Assembly: GCA_030844895.1 (NCBI GenBank)
Contig: JAUTDX010007081.1
Span: 1-64,000, forward strand
From: Ambrosia x helenae
Taxonomy: Eukaryota > Streptophyta > Magnoliopsida > Asterales > Asteraceae
DNA: 64,000 nucleotides
Direction of reading: 5' to 3'
A program made the position numbers and the translations under genes. Shown in pieces: positions 56,301-64,000 of this stretch (the first letter of the stretch is position 1; the number at the start of each line of letters is the position of its first letter). The notes under the pieces are model-generated. The model made no database searches. It was not told where the DNA came from and worked only from the letters and a program-made list of their open reading frames with translations.

Positions 56301-59300
56301 TTAGCGTACAAAACACATCGAGATTGATATTCACTTCGTCAGGGAAAAGGTGCTAGTCAGTGATATTCGTGTCCTACATGTTCCCTCTGCCTCACAGTAT
56401 GCAGACATATTTACCAAAGGATTATCTCGAGAGCTGTTCCACACATTTCGTTCCAGTTTGACCGTTCAGATGTGGTCCAGGTATGAAGAAAATAGATTGT
56501 TGTTTATAGGGTTATATTATACACAGAAAACTGCATTAGTCTTACCCTTGAAAATTGTTTCAATGGCCAACTTCCTTGACACATACTGACATATTTGATA
56601 TAAACATATTTGATATAAACATAACACTATAAAGTTTATCATGTGTAGCTTATCACACCCAACGGTTTCTCCTACTATATGGCCATAGTCCCTGATAAAT
56701 TGCAACATGTCCATTTATGCCATATCTGGATGATCTCTATTCTTTTCCACACCTTCTAAATTCAACAAATTGATTCAACTTGTGCAACTTATTTCGTTAG
56801 TTCTGAACATCAAAATACGGTGATCGGAAATTAGATGTACACAACAAATTGCACAATGTGTCTTAATTGACATAAAAAACTGAACTACAAGGCCCCTATG
56901 CTTTGGTGTTTCTTCACTTCTTGAAATGATGCCACAAGTGCAATTTTTTCTCATTGCCATTGGAAAACAAAAGAACCATTTTTTTAATGAAACATGAATG
57001 CGGATGGATTTCAGGGATTGCTAAGGCACTAGAGCTAACACATTTTTCTTCAAGATGTCATTATGAAGTAAAACGCAACAATAGATTTTGTTCAAGACTC
57101 AGGTTGTGAACAGGTAAATTGCAATTGCAGAAGACTGCTTACCCGGAGATTTGGAGAAGAATTTTCTCATTTCCGTAAACTTGAACAGAAAACACTAGAT
57201 ATTAAATTTAAGAAATCCGATTAATGAATACCGAATGTGATTTAACATAAGTCATTTAAATAAACTGTCAACAACCAGTAACTAAAAGATAAGTCTATGT
57301 AAACCTAAATACATCACAAAAAGTACACATAATAATATAATATTAACAGCAACAACAATAACTTATGTTTCCTAATTTAAGATAGACCAAAGTCCACCAT
57401 ATCTTTTCCTAAGTGGCTTTTAATCCCAGTTTGAGGACCACCATCAATTAGAAGTCTACAATAGAACAAGATAACTAAAAGGTCATTATGATGACCTAAT
57501 ATTTGAGGTTCTATTGAACCTTTTCTATAACTAAGTGCTACTTTCATATAAAACCACTAGAACATGATATTAAGGCAACAAGCACCTCGATGACATAAAA
57601 AAGTAAATCTGCACAAGCTGGAGAGGATAGAAGTTGCAGATATAGTGGACACAGTAACATTCGCAAATTTCTAAAATAGATCAAATGATGCTCATTGCAA
57701 CAAACATTAGGTAGAAAGAGAGAGAGAGTGTGTACTTGCAACTGATTGTGAATAACATCCAGCTTCAATTCCTGAAATACAATATCGGCACGAAAAAAAA
57801 AAAAAAAAAGCTTATCATTTACAGCACAAATCAGGTTAAGCAATTGTAATCTAAACTTCTAAAGTAACTCCTTGCAAACCAAAAATGAAAGTGAATCTTT
57901 GAGAGTGTTATTTCTAACATTCATCTTTTAATATTAAAAATTCCCATTAAGGTTTCGTGTTTTAAAATTTTAGTTTGATCTTTCATTGTAAAGCCCTTCG
58001 ACTATTTAAAGTAACACTTCTTTATTCATCCATAAAGCAAGTTTAAAAAAATGGCAAAAGCTTCATTCAACAAATGCAATCATACTTGATCCTGGAGTGC
58101 TTCTTTAAGCTGGGAAATCAATGAAGCCCTAGTCCTTTCTGCAGTTTCAAGTTGGTTGACACAATCTTGAAGTACATTTTCTTGCTCCTGGACTTCATCT
58201 AGCAATGAAGATCCTGGTACAATTCCTGAAGAACACAAAACATAGATGAATTCCTTAAAAACCTACACAAGTCTTTAAGTTTAGGATGTGTATCAATAAA
58301 GGAAAATGGTAAGTAAAATTAAGCAGCCTGCATCACATAAATCAAGAAAACATGCGTAAAACTAAAATCTCATAAAGTGCAATAGAGTGATAGAGAAGGA
58401 CAAGGTGCATGCAATACGCACGAATCATTAAGCAACACAAACAAATAGGATAAGGAAGATATATTTACTTTACCTTGACTTTCAATATCTCTCTCCAAAT
58501 CTCCGAACCTGCGAACTGCACTTTCACAATTGTTTAAGGCGGTATCTTCAGTAGCATTCTCATCATGTACCAAATGGAAAGCCGTCATTATCTTTTCGGG
58601 AGACCTCCAACAGCCAGTTTCTGGAAGTCCAGAACATATACAAAGTTTGATACCGACTAATCAAATGAAGTCAAAATATATCCCAATAGATCAGAAATGA
58701 AGCAAGATATGGTACTCACAAGTCTCAATGAGTTAGCATCCCTTTTCACTATTTTGATTGGTTAGTGTTGGAGGTCTTTCCATTGCTAGCCAACTGAGTG
58801 GGAGGAGTTTTACCAAGCATTTCATCTTTCAAATTTTGACCCCGGGATCCAAACACCCTCCTTTCGTCCCATATGCAAACCTTTTTAAAGTAATGGGGCC
58901 ACATTGTTCAAAACGCACAATAGTGGTCAGATTAATGAGTTAGATATACGCAGCAGGCTACTGCTACATTTCTTGAAAGCAATTGAACATACACGCAAAA
59001 GAAAAGACAATTAAGATGGTAAAAACAAACTACCAGTCTTGATGCTGCTTTCTTTCCATTGTCATCACCATGTTCATTAACATACTTGAGGGCTGAAGGC
59101 ATGACCTTCCAAAATTCGTTCACAAACTCGCTGCCTTTCCGCCTACTATTTTGCAAAATGTCATTGGCCAAATACAGAAAAGTAACATGCTGCTCCCGCT
59201 GAGCAGTTTTAAATGATTTATGCCATATTTCAACAATCTGTTTGGCTTTCTTCCTCTGTGAAATACACGATTTAGATAACGCTGATTTAGAATTAAGGTA

Positions 59301-60031
59301 AACCACATAGGCAAAAGACATAAAAAAATGTTATATCATGAGCTCAATGACACAGTGACAACCCGCCTATCAAATCAAAATGCTCAATGGTGACAAACAT
59401 AAAACATATAAAGGCACATGATGATGTGAAAACACAGTTACACAATGGGATGATGCTATTTCAATGCATTTTTGTTTGTATAGTAGAAAAAAATAATGTA
59501 GGACAACGCAAATGTAAGGGAGTCAACGTTGAATAACAAAAGTTGACTATAAGAACAAAAAGTTCAAGTCTTGAAGATATCGAGAAATGCGACAAAAACA
59601 ATAGATACAAATATTAAATTTATAGTCTGACGAAATAATCAACCTGACTTTAAAAAATATTATGTTCAATGTATAAAGCCAGAATGCCAGATGCCACTTT
59701 TCAGATTAAAAAATTTTGATTGCACCACTAGCAACTGGCTTAAACTGGATATGCAACGGTAGCCACATGATACATGCTATGTTAGCTCTAGACCAGAGGT
59801 AAACAGTTTGGATAGTCAAAACTTTTATTGCTTTGAAATACTACTTTTGATGGAGTATCAAATAACAGATGATTAACAAAATTAATGGCTATCAAATATT
59901 TATCTTCCAATTAGAAAAACCATGAGGAGCTCTTTTCCTGGCAAAAGGATACACTCTATACTTTGTTGAGAACTGTTGAGTTTAAACAGCTTGTCTGATA
60001 GCGCTTGTCCATCAAAAACATCATCACTCAT
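50342..60031 (-). CDS. CID-domain RPRD1-like protein, seven coding exons, two one-base frame breaks
   Basis: Minus-strand coding exons: 59953-60031, 59034-59281, 58720-58880, 58474-58620, 58086-58225, 57736-57771, 50342-51034; about 501 residues. An acceptor at 60063 implies a 5' UTR intron. Residues 1-~125 are a CTD-interacting domain (ALSDKLFKLNSSQQSIE, KAKQIVEIWHKSFKTAQREQ, FLYLANDILQNSRRKG, IWDERRVFGSRG), which binds the phosphorylated C-terminal repeats of RNA polymerase II. Residues ~175-300 form coiled-coil regions as in RPRD1/CREPT proteins. The tail is rich in Pro (FPPPPPPPPS), Met/Gly and Gln (a run of 10) and ends PPPPVPRQ. Arabidopsis relatives are annotated as ENTH/VHS family proteins. 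Breaks: exon 3 at GG 58760-58761 and exon 4 at GGG 58598-58600 each lack one base. Splice sites and remaining frames are intact. Intron 6 is 6.7 kb, filled with mobile elements. Confidence 0.85.
51390..51838. mobile_element. MITE in RPRD1-like intron 6
   Basis: The left end ATAGGGCGGTTATTGTGAAA with ACGTGTGAAGTGTCCGAAGT matches the reverse complement of the right end (ACTTCGCACACTTCGCACGT … GAACCTGCCCCTAT). The core repeats ATTACGTACCATAGACAGAA and related words four or more times. AT-rich flanks hide any target duplication. Confidence 0.75.
52038..52418. mobile_element. hAT-type MITE of the GCCTCGAGGC family (second copy)
   Basis: The ends CAAAGTTAAAAGAACGG and CCGTTTTTTTAAACCATG are the reverse-orientation equivalents of the copy at 20484-20803. 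The flanks are AATACTAT at 52030-52037 and 52419-52426. GCCTCGAGGCG and the CGCCTCATGAGGCG palindrome recur, and the core has an A run of about 29. It lies in the RPRD1-like intron 6. Confidence 0.9.
53765..54035. mobile_element. partial third copy of the GCCTCGAGGC MITE
   Basis: It contains CCCTTCGCCTCATGAGGCGT, the core blocks AATAATTGACAC and AAGTCTAAAACAT, and a right block CGCCTCGAGGCACACGCCTC. The terminal TTTAAA-type ends are lost or degraded. Confidence 0.75.
54895..55062 (+). repeat. 5' LTR of the second copia element
   Basis: The segment starts TGTTTTCCTTATT and ends CCATAAACA (168 bp), has a TATA-like CCTATATATATGG at about 55002, and is followed at 55069-55080 by the primer site TGGTATCAGAGG. 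Short LTRs of this size occur in the Ale/Retrofit group of copia elements. Confidence 0.65.
55094..56480 (+). pseudogene. copia reverse transcriptase and RNase H, internally deleted element
   Basis: The sequence passes from the primer site almost directly to reverse transcriptase (YDGSLERYKARLVVNGKSET), so gag, protease and integrase are deleted. QLDVKNAFLHCNL, then SLYGLKQVPRAWYTRF and RNase H (STSGYCVFLGDNL, SRSSAEAEYRG, DIFTKGLSRELF) are readable over several frames. Frame changes lie near 55290 and 55735, and a stop lies at 56302-56304. The catalytic YVDD box reads YVHD (codon at 55559-55561), so this copy would be inactive even with open frames. No 3' LTR is visible. It lies antisense in the RPRD1-like intron 6. 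Confidence 0.88.
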
Positions 60032-60062
60032 CCTGCTGGCTATGTAACTAGATTCAAAATCC

Positions 60063-61147
60063 CTGCAAATTATAAATAAAAATAGTGGTATATATCTTAT
60101 TTTAAGGTGCCAAACTTTTATGGAAAAACATACAGTAAGTAGCAACCATCAAAAACACGATAACCGCAGGTTAGAAGTATGAACTATAAGAAGATACATC
60201 AGGGTTTGTCAATCAGTCAGATTTTCAGTTATATTCAGTTTTTTGTTTCTCCCTCTCCAATCTCCATGAACAACCCAAAAATGTGTACTACTTCCCCCAA
60301 ATTGAGTTAAGACCAACATGACATAAAGCCAGATATTGCTTTATTAACAATTTAGCATTGTGCTCACCATTATCAAGTGCTGACACAAAATTATGCCTCA
60401 TGAAGCACAAAATGTTGAAGCATGTGACATAGTTGACGCATCACCTCAAGCCCATCATAATGACAACAAAAGAAATGATACAAGAAAACATACCCTTATT
60501 TTTTATTCCTACGTTTTTTTGAACTCTTCAAAACGGAATGATACTAGCATATCCATTATTTTGCTATCTTTTATGGTTTTGACCCAATTTGTTCTGCCTT
60601 CATTTTCAATCTTCACAGTTTTCTAATTTTTGGTGGACTGGTTTGGTCAAGTTAAATGATTATACTGTATTTTTTGGCTTCATTTGGGATCATCATATAC
60701 TGAAGTATCCAATTTGTTATGGCATTGAATTGTTTTGGTATATTTTCCTTGGTTTTAAAAAGCGATAGGCACACAAAAGCGACGAGGTCTAAGCGCGAGG
60801 CGCGAAGCGCCAAGCACAAAAGCCGTGGGCTTTTGGTACCCGAGGCGCAAGCTAATTATATAATTTTATATATCCCATATATATCCTAAAGGTATTTAGC
60901 TTCTTTTTACCCAAAATATTGCTATAAATATCATTTTACCTACATGTACAAGCCCAAAAAGCAATGTACCAACACTTTTATGCAGAAAAATACCCCAGGT
61001 AATTTTTACCATCATGCCAATTTTTAGTGCCCATAACAATTCATCTGTACATAATTAACTTTTGGCATTATAGATTAAAAATTTGGTGTTTAAATATAAA
61101 TTGATAGGAATTTTGTAGCTTTCTAGTAGAAAAGAAATTAATCTAAT
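60063..61147. other. upstream region of the RPRD1-like gene
   Basis: The first part holds an intron in the 5' UTR; the first non-coding exon is not located. At about 60740-60870 is a block of GCGAGGCGCGAAGCGCC words starting GGTTTTAAAAAGCGA, which looks like one end of another word-built MITE. No other gene is supported. Confidence 0.45.
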
Positions 61148-61166
61148 ATCAATATAGTATTCTAAA

Positions 61167-61392
61167 CAAAGGGGTACATGCACTGATCGGGTTTGTCCCG
61201 ATTACTAAGTGTTTTGTGCCTTATGTCCAAGGTTTGATACCAAACCATATCGAGCCGGGAGTCTTACTGGAAGCAGCCTCTCTGTTCTTAGGGGTAGAGG
61301 TAAGGCTGTCTACATCTTACCCTCCTCAGACCCTACCTTAGCTTTGCTATAGGTGGGATTAACTGAGTATGATGATGATGATGATGATGATG
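61167..61392 (+). mobile_element. SINE with perfect 19-bp target duplication
   Basis: A 226-bp element is flanked on both sides by ATCAATATAGTATTCTAAA (61148-61166 and 61393-61411). Its 3' part has GGTAGAGGTAAGGCTGTCTA, then ACCTTAGCTTTGCTATAGG and ACTGAGTATG, and ends in a (ATG)n tail. A B-box-like GGTTTGATACC lies in the 5' part. Fragments of the same family lie at 29735 and near 24890. Confidence 0.88.
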
Positions 61393-61595
61393 ATCAATAT
61401 AGTATTCTAAAGATTTAATACATTTCATTTGAACATTAATAAAGGTGAATAAATTGCCCCTGCCTTTTCTAGCCTCTCCTTCTAGCTTGCTTACCTAGCT
61501 CTTGTCTTAGTGACTCTTCCTCTTTTCTAGGTTTTTCTGAGTGTGAAAACGGTAGATTTTTCATTTACCAATGAATTGGATCCGCCTCGATTCGA

Positions 61596-61820
61596 TCAAT
61601 AATGGGATTCTTGGCTAGAAAAAGGTTCTGTGACATGGACGCCCAGCCCAACTCGGTCGGTTGGCCCACCTAAGATATTCAAAAATGATCGATCGATTTG
61701 ATCAAATTTGAAAAAGTCTTTCTCACTATTCAGAACAGTGGAGCTTTCGATCAAGATGTTCTCGCCTCCCCCGTTTGGGCTCTCGCTCGAATCGGAACCG
61801 GTATTCGACTCATTATTCAT
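61596..61820 (-). other. unrecognised 74-codon open frame, perhaps organelle-derived
   Basis: The minus-strand frame (MNNESNTGSDSSESPNGGG … then GGPTDRVGLGVHVTEPFSSQ) sits in a ~400-bp stretch, about 61445-61850, with more even base composition than its AT-rich surroundings. The style recalls plant organelle DNA, but I cannot assign it to any organelle gene. No promoter or neighbouring exon supports a nuclear gene. Confidence 0.3.
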
Positions 61821-62138
61821 TCCTTCCTTTTGTTATTCCACCTAGAAATAGTATAAGGTTACTGAAACTTCATGGCATACAGCATATTTACACTCCGCAC
61901 TTGTATCTGTTACTAACTCCTTTGGTATATCCCACATACAGACATACTCAAGCTTGGTTCTAAAACTTCCCCGTGTCCATCTTGGCTAAACTTGTCTCTC
62001 AAAACGACCACCTCTTGGTAAACTTTTCACATCCAAGTTCCAATCTATGAAACAAAAGGATCACAATGAAGATAATGATATCAAGATTTGCTGCCTCAAC
62101 TTCTCCATTTGATGGCGCAACAAAAATTTCCAATATAT

Positions 62139-62456
62139 TGATTGTGTTGCGGATTTATGCACGCTTCGACCCACTAGGTGTAGCCGAGACTAGGAGGAAG
62201 CAAGAAGGGTTCAACAACCCTAGCTAAGCCCGAAACAGTTCTTTCTTATTTAGCAAGATTAGCGAGGACTAAACCCTATTTAGTAAGTCTATAAATACAT
62301 CCCGCGTACTTGTAATTTATGATCACTCGATAAAAATAAAACCCTACTTGCCCCCATGGACGTAGATTACACACTGTGACCAAACCACATAAAATCTCTC
62401 ATGTTCTTTACTGTTGTTTTGTTTGTTCATGTGTGCTTTGATCCTAACAGATCAAT
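62139..62456 (+). repeat. LTR-like segment
   Basis: It begins TGTGTTGCGG and ends CCTAACA, with TCTATAAATACATCC (TATA-like, about 62290) and CATGGACGTAGATTACACAC, a phrase typical of the R-U5 region of plant copia LTRs. No matching target duplication or internal region is found, so the boundaries are tentative. Confidence 0.5.
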
Positions 62457-63037
62457 TGTCAATTTCTCATTGAGTGGATCAAAATGAAGTAACAAAATAA
62501 ACACCAACAAGAGGAAGCCATGAAACAGCCCATCCCCCCCCCCCCTCTATTAGTTATTTTACTCATAAATGACAAATTTCCTCAACATGCAAAAACCAAA
62601 CATCAGGGCTTAAGATGTAATAAAATGCAACAAATCATTAGTTAAAACACGATACATCATAGGTAAGCCAACAAATGATCCAACCCTTCTCTTTACTACC
62701 AAATGGTTATGGTAACTCAACCCTAATATGCTTTCTTAAACCAAAAAATTCCTAGCCTACCTTTAATGACCCTCGCCCATCCACAACATTCTACAACAAA
62801 GGTAGCTTCCAAAATCTTAATTCTCCCATACAAATTTGTGATGCAAATTGCAAAGTCATTACAATGAAAACAACACACAATGCCTTAGTTGAACACTTAA
62901 ACTGTTAAACATAATGTAGCACTAGAAAATTTCATACGATGAAATTCCAAACTACAAATTCCTTAGATGATTCCCTAGGTTAATTTACTAGTAGTCTATC
63001 TTAGCCGATAAGGATGCACAGTTTTAGGAATAGATTA
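62457..63037. other. intergenic stretch
   Basis: No gene is supported. There is a C run at about 62535-62546. Confidence 0.4.
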
Positions 63038-63157
63038 TGTTAACTTATTTAGAGATAATCTTGTATTCTTTCATGTATATCTTTTCCTATTTCATGGTTG
63101 TATTTTCCCCTATATATAGGGTTATTCTTATTCAATAATGATCATCGAAATATTACA
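63038..63157 (+). repeat. 5' LTR of the third copia element
   Basis: It begins TGTTAACTTATTT and ends GAAATATTACA (about 120 bp), with a TATA-like CCCCTATATATAGGG at about 63110. The 3' boundary is uncertain by about 15 bp because the primer site starts only at 63173. A short LTR suggests the Ale/Retrofit group. Confidence 0.65.
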
Positions 63158-63172
63158 ACCATATTACTATTA

Positions 63173-63184
63173 TGGTATCAGAGC
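63173..63184 (+). promoter_or_regulatory. primer binding site of the third copia element
   Basis: TGGTATCAGAGC, complementary to initiator methionine tRNA, lies just inside the LTR and about 90 bp before the gag start. Confidence 0.85.
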
Positions 63185-63274
63185 CTATAGGCTTCTGATT
63201 ACTATTCTTCATCGTTCCTGTTCCTCTTTTTTTTCTGATTTCCTTTAAACCCGGATACGTCCGGTTCAGTCACC

Positions 63275-64000
63275 ATGACTAAAGATGATGTTGCTGATCC
63301 ATCGCCTAAACCTACCCCTCTTCACCCCGCATACTCAGTTTCGAATATTCAATCGAAGATCCGGACGCTGGACGGGTCAACGGTTACTTATTCGGCCTGG
63401 GTCAAACTATTTCGCCTTCACGCTATTGCGTATAAGGTGTCAAACCACATCGATGGATCAGCCCCTCCAGCCGCCACGTCACCAGAATATGACCAATGGA
63501 AAGAAATCGACGCATTGGTCCTTCAATGGATCTATAGCACTGTTTCAGATCGCATTCTGAAACGACTCATGGATACCACCGAAGCTCGTGCGGCTTGGTT
63601 AAAGCTCGAGACGCAGTTTCTCAGCAACAAACGGGCTCGCGCTGCGGCGCTAGAGACGCGATTTTGCAACATTACTCTCACGGCTTGCTCATCTGTTGAC
63701 GATTATTGTCAGCAACTCTCTGATTTGGCAAGTCAATTAGCTGACGTTGATCAGCCTGTTTCTGACTCACGCCTTGTTTTGCAATTGGTTCGTGGCCTTC
63801 CGGCTGAATTTAATACGACTGCTTCTCTCATCAATCAGCAAGGTGTAGACTGGGATCAGGCCATCACGATGCTGAACGACGAGGTCATCAGAATTGAGGC
63901 CCAGAAGGGCTCCCAGAACACTGTTCTGGCTGCTACTGCTGTGCCGCAATCTGCAGCCACGCCTGCAAGTCAGCAACCGGACCAGAACTATCCTTCTTCC
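63275..64000 (+). CDS. copia gag polyprotein, N-terminal part, runs off the window
   Basis: An open frame of 242 codons starts at the ATG at 63275 (CACCATGAC context) and continues to the last base of the window with no stop. It begins MTKDDVADPSPKPTP. It has LDGSTVTYSAWVKLFRLHA, the conserved gag entry motif, then DQWKEIDALVLQWIYSTVSD, LETQFLSNKRARAAALE and LRGLP-like LVRGLPAEF, i.e. a UBN2-type copia gag. The next expected features, a CCHC knuckle and protease, lie beyond the window. Codon use is richer in GC than the flanks. Unlike the two other copia copies here it shows no break, so it may be a young element. Confidence 0.88.
   Translation, partial: MTKDDVADPSPKPTPLHPAYSVSNIQSKIRTLDGSTVTYSAWVKLFRLHAIAYKVSNHIDGSAPPAATSPEYDQWKEIDALVLQWIYSTVSDRILKRLMDTTEARAAWLKLETQFLSNKRARAAALETRFCNITLTACSSVDDYCQQLSDLASQLADVDQPVSDSRLVLQLVRGLPAEFNTTASLINQQGVDWDQAITMLNDEVIRIEAQKGSQNTVLAATAVPQSAATPASQQPDQNYPSS

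Overview
This 64 kb window is nuclear DNA from a flowering plant. It is AT-rich, with multi-exon genes using GT-AG introns, Ty1/copia and Ty3/gypsy retrotransposons, SINEs, a LINE 3' end and many MITEs. The WLIM1 protein and the long 'TGTRACACCCC' LTRs suggest Asteraceae (sunflower family). That assignment is an inference from familiarity; no search was run.

Five host genes are supported. On the minus strand at 10991-12967 is an intronless gene for a 658-residue, highly charged protein made of two unrelated tandem repeat arrays; I do not recognise it. On the plus strand at 18970-21366 is a two-exon F-box protein gene (447 aa), whose intron holds a ~100-bp minisatellite and a hAT-type MITE. 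On the minus strand at 22585-23693 is a five-exon WLIM1-type two-LIM-domain protein (188 aa). On the minus strand at 26562-35695 is a 14-exon SCYL2-type pseudokinase (about 874 aa). On the minus strand at 50342-60031 is a seven-exon CID-domain, RPRD1-like RNA polymerase II CTD-binding protein (about 501 aa), with a 6.7 kb intron full of transposable elements.

The rest is mobile DNA. 1-7018 is a decayed copia element (minus) whose 3' part is cut by a long LTR running off the window start. 7347-17980 holds MITEs of Mutator-like and hAT type, one nested, plus a solo copia LTR and two tail-to-tail SINEs. 35952-36915 is a stack of nested insertions (Harbinger-type MITE inside a hAT-type MITE, with a 5'-truncated LINE alongside). 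36916-49020 is an old tandem duplication swollen by three solo LTRs of 2.5-2.7 kb, each with perfect 5-bp target-site duplications; one keeps a paralogous empty site. 54895-56480 is an internally deleted copia element inside the RPRD1-like intron. 63038 to the window end is the start of a third copia element with an open gag frame.

Both long multi-exon genes are intact except for single missing bases at homopolymers (two in each). With all splice sites intact, this looks more like residual consensus error than true gene death, but the two cannot be separated from the sequence alone. I found no convincing new biological system. The most distinctive items are the two-array repeat protein, the WLIM1 donor site embedded in a 29-base T run, the GCCTCGAGGC MITE family, and the duplication with its empty LTR site.
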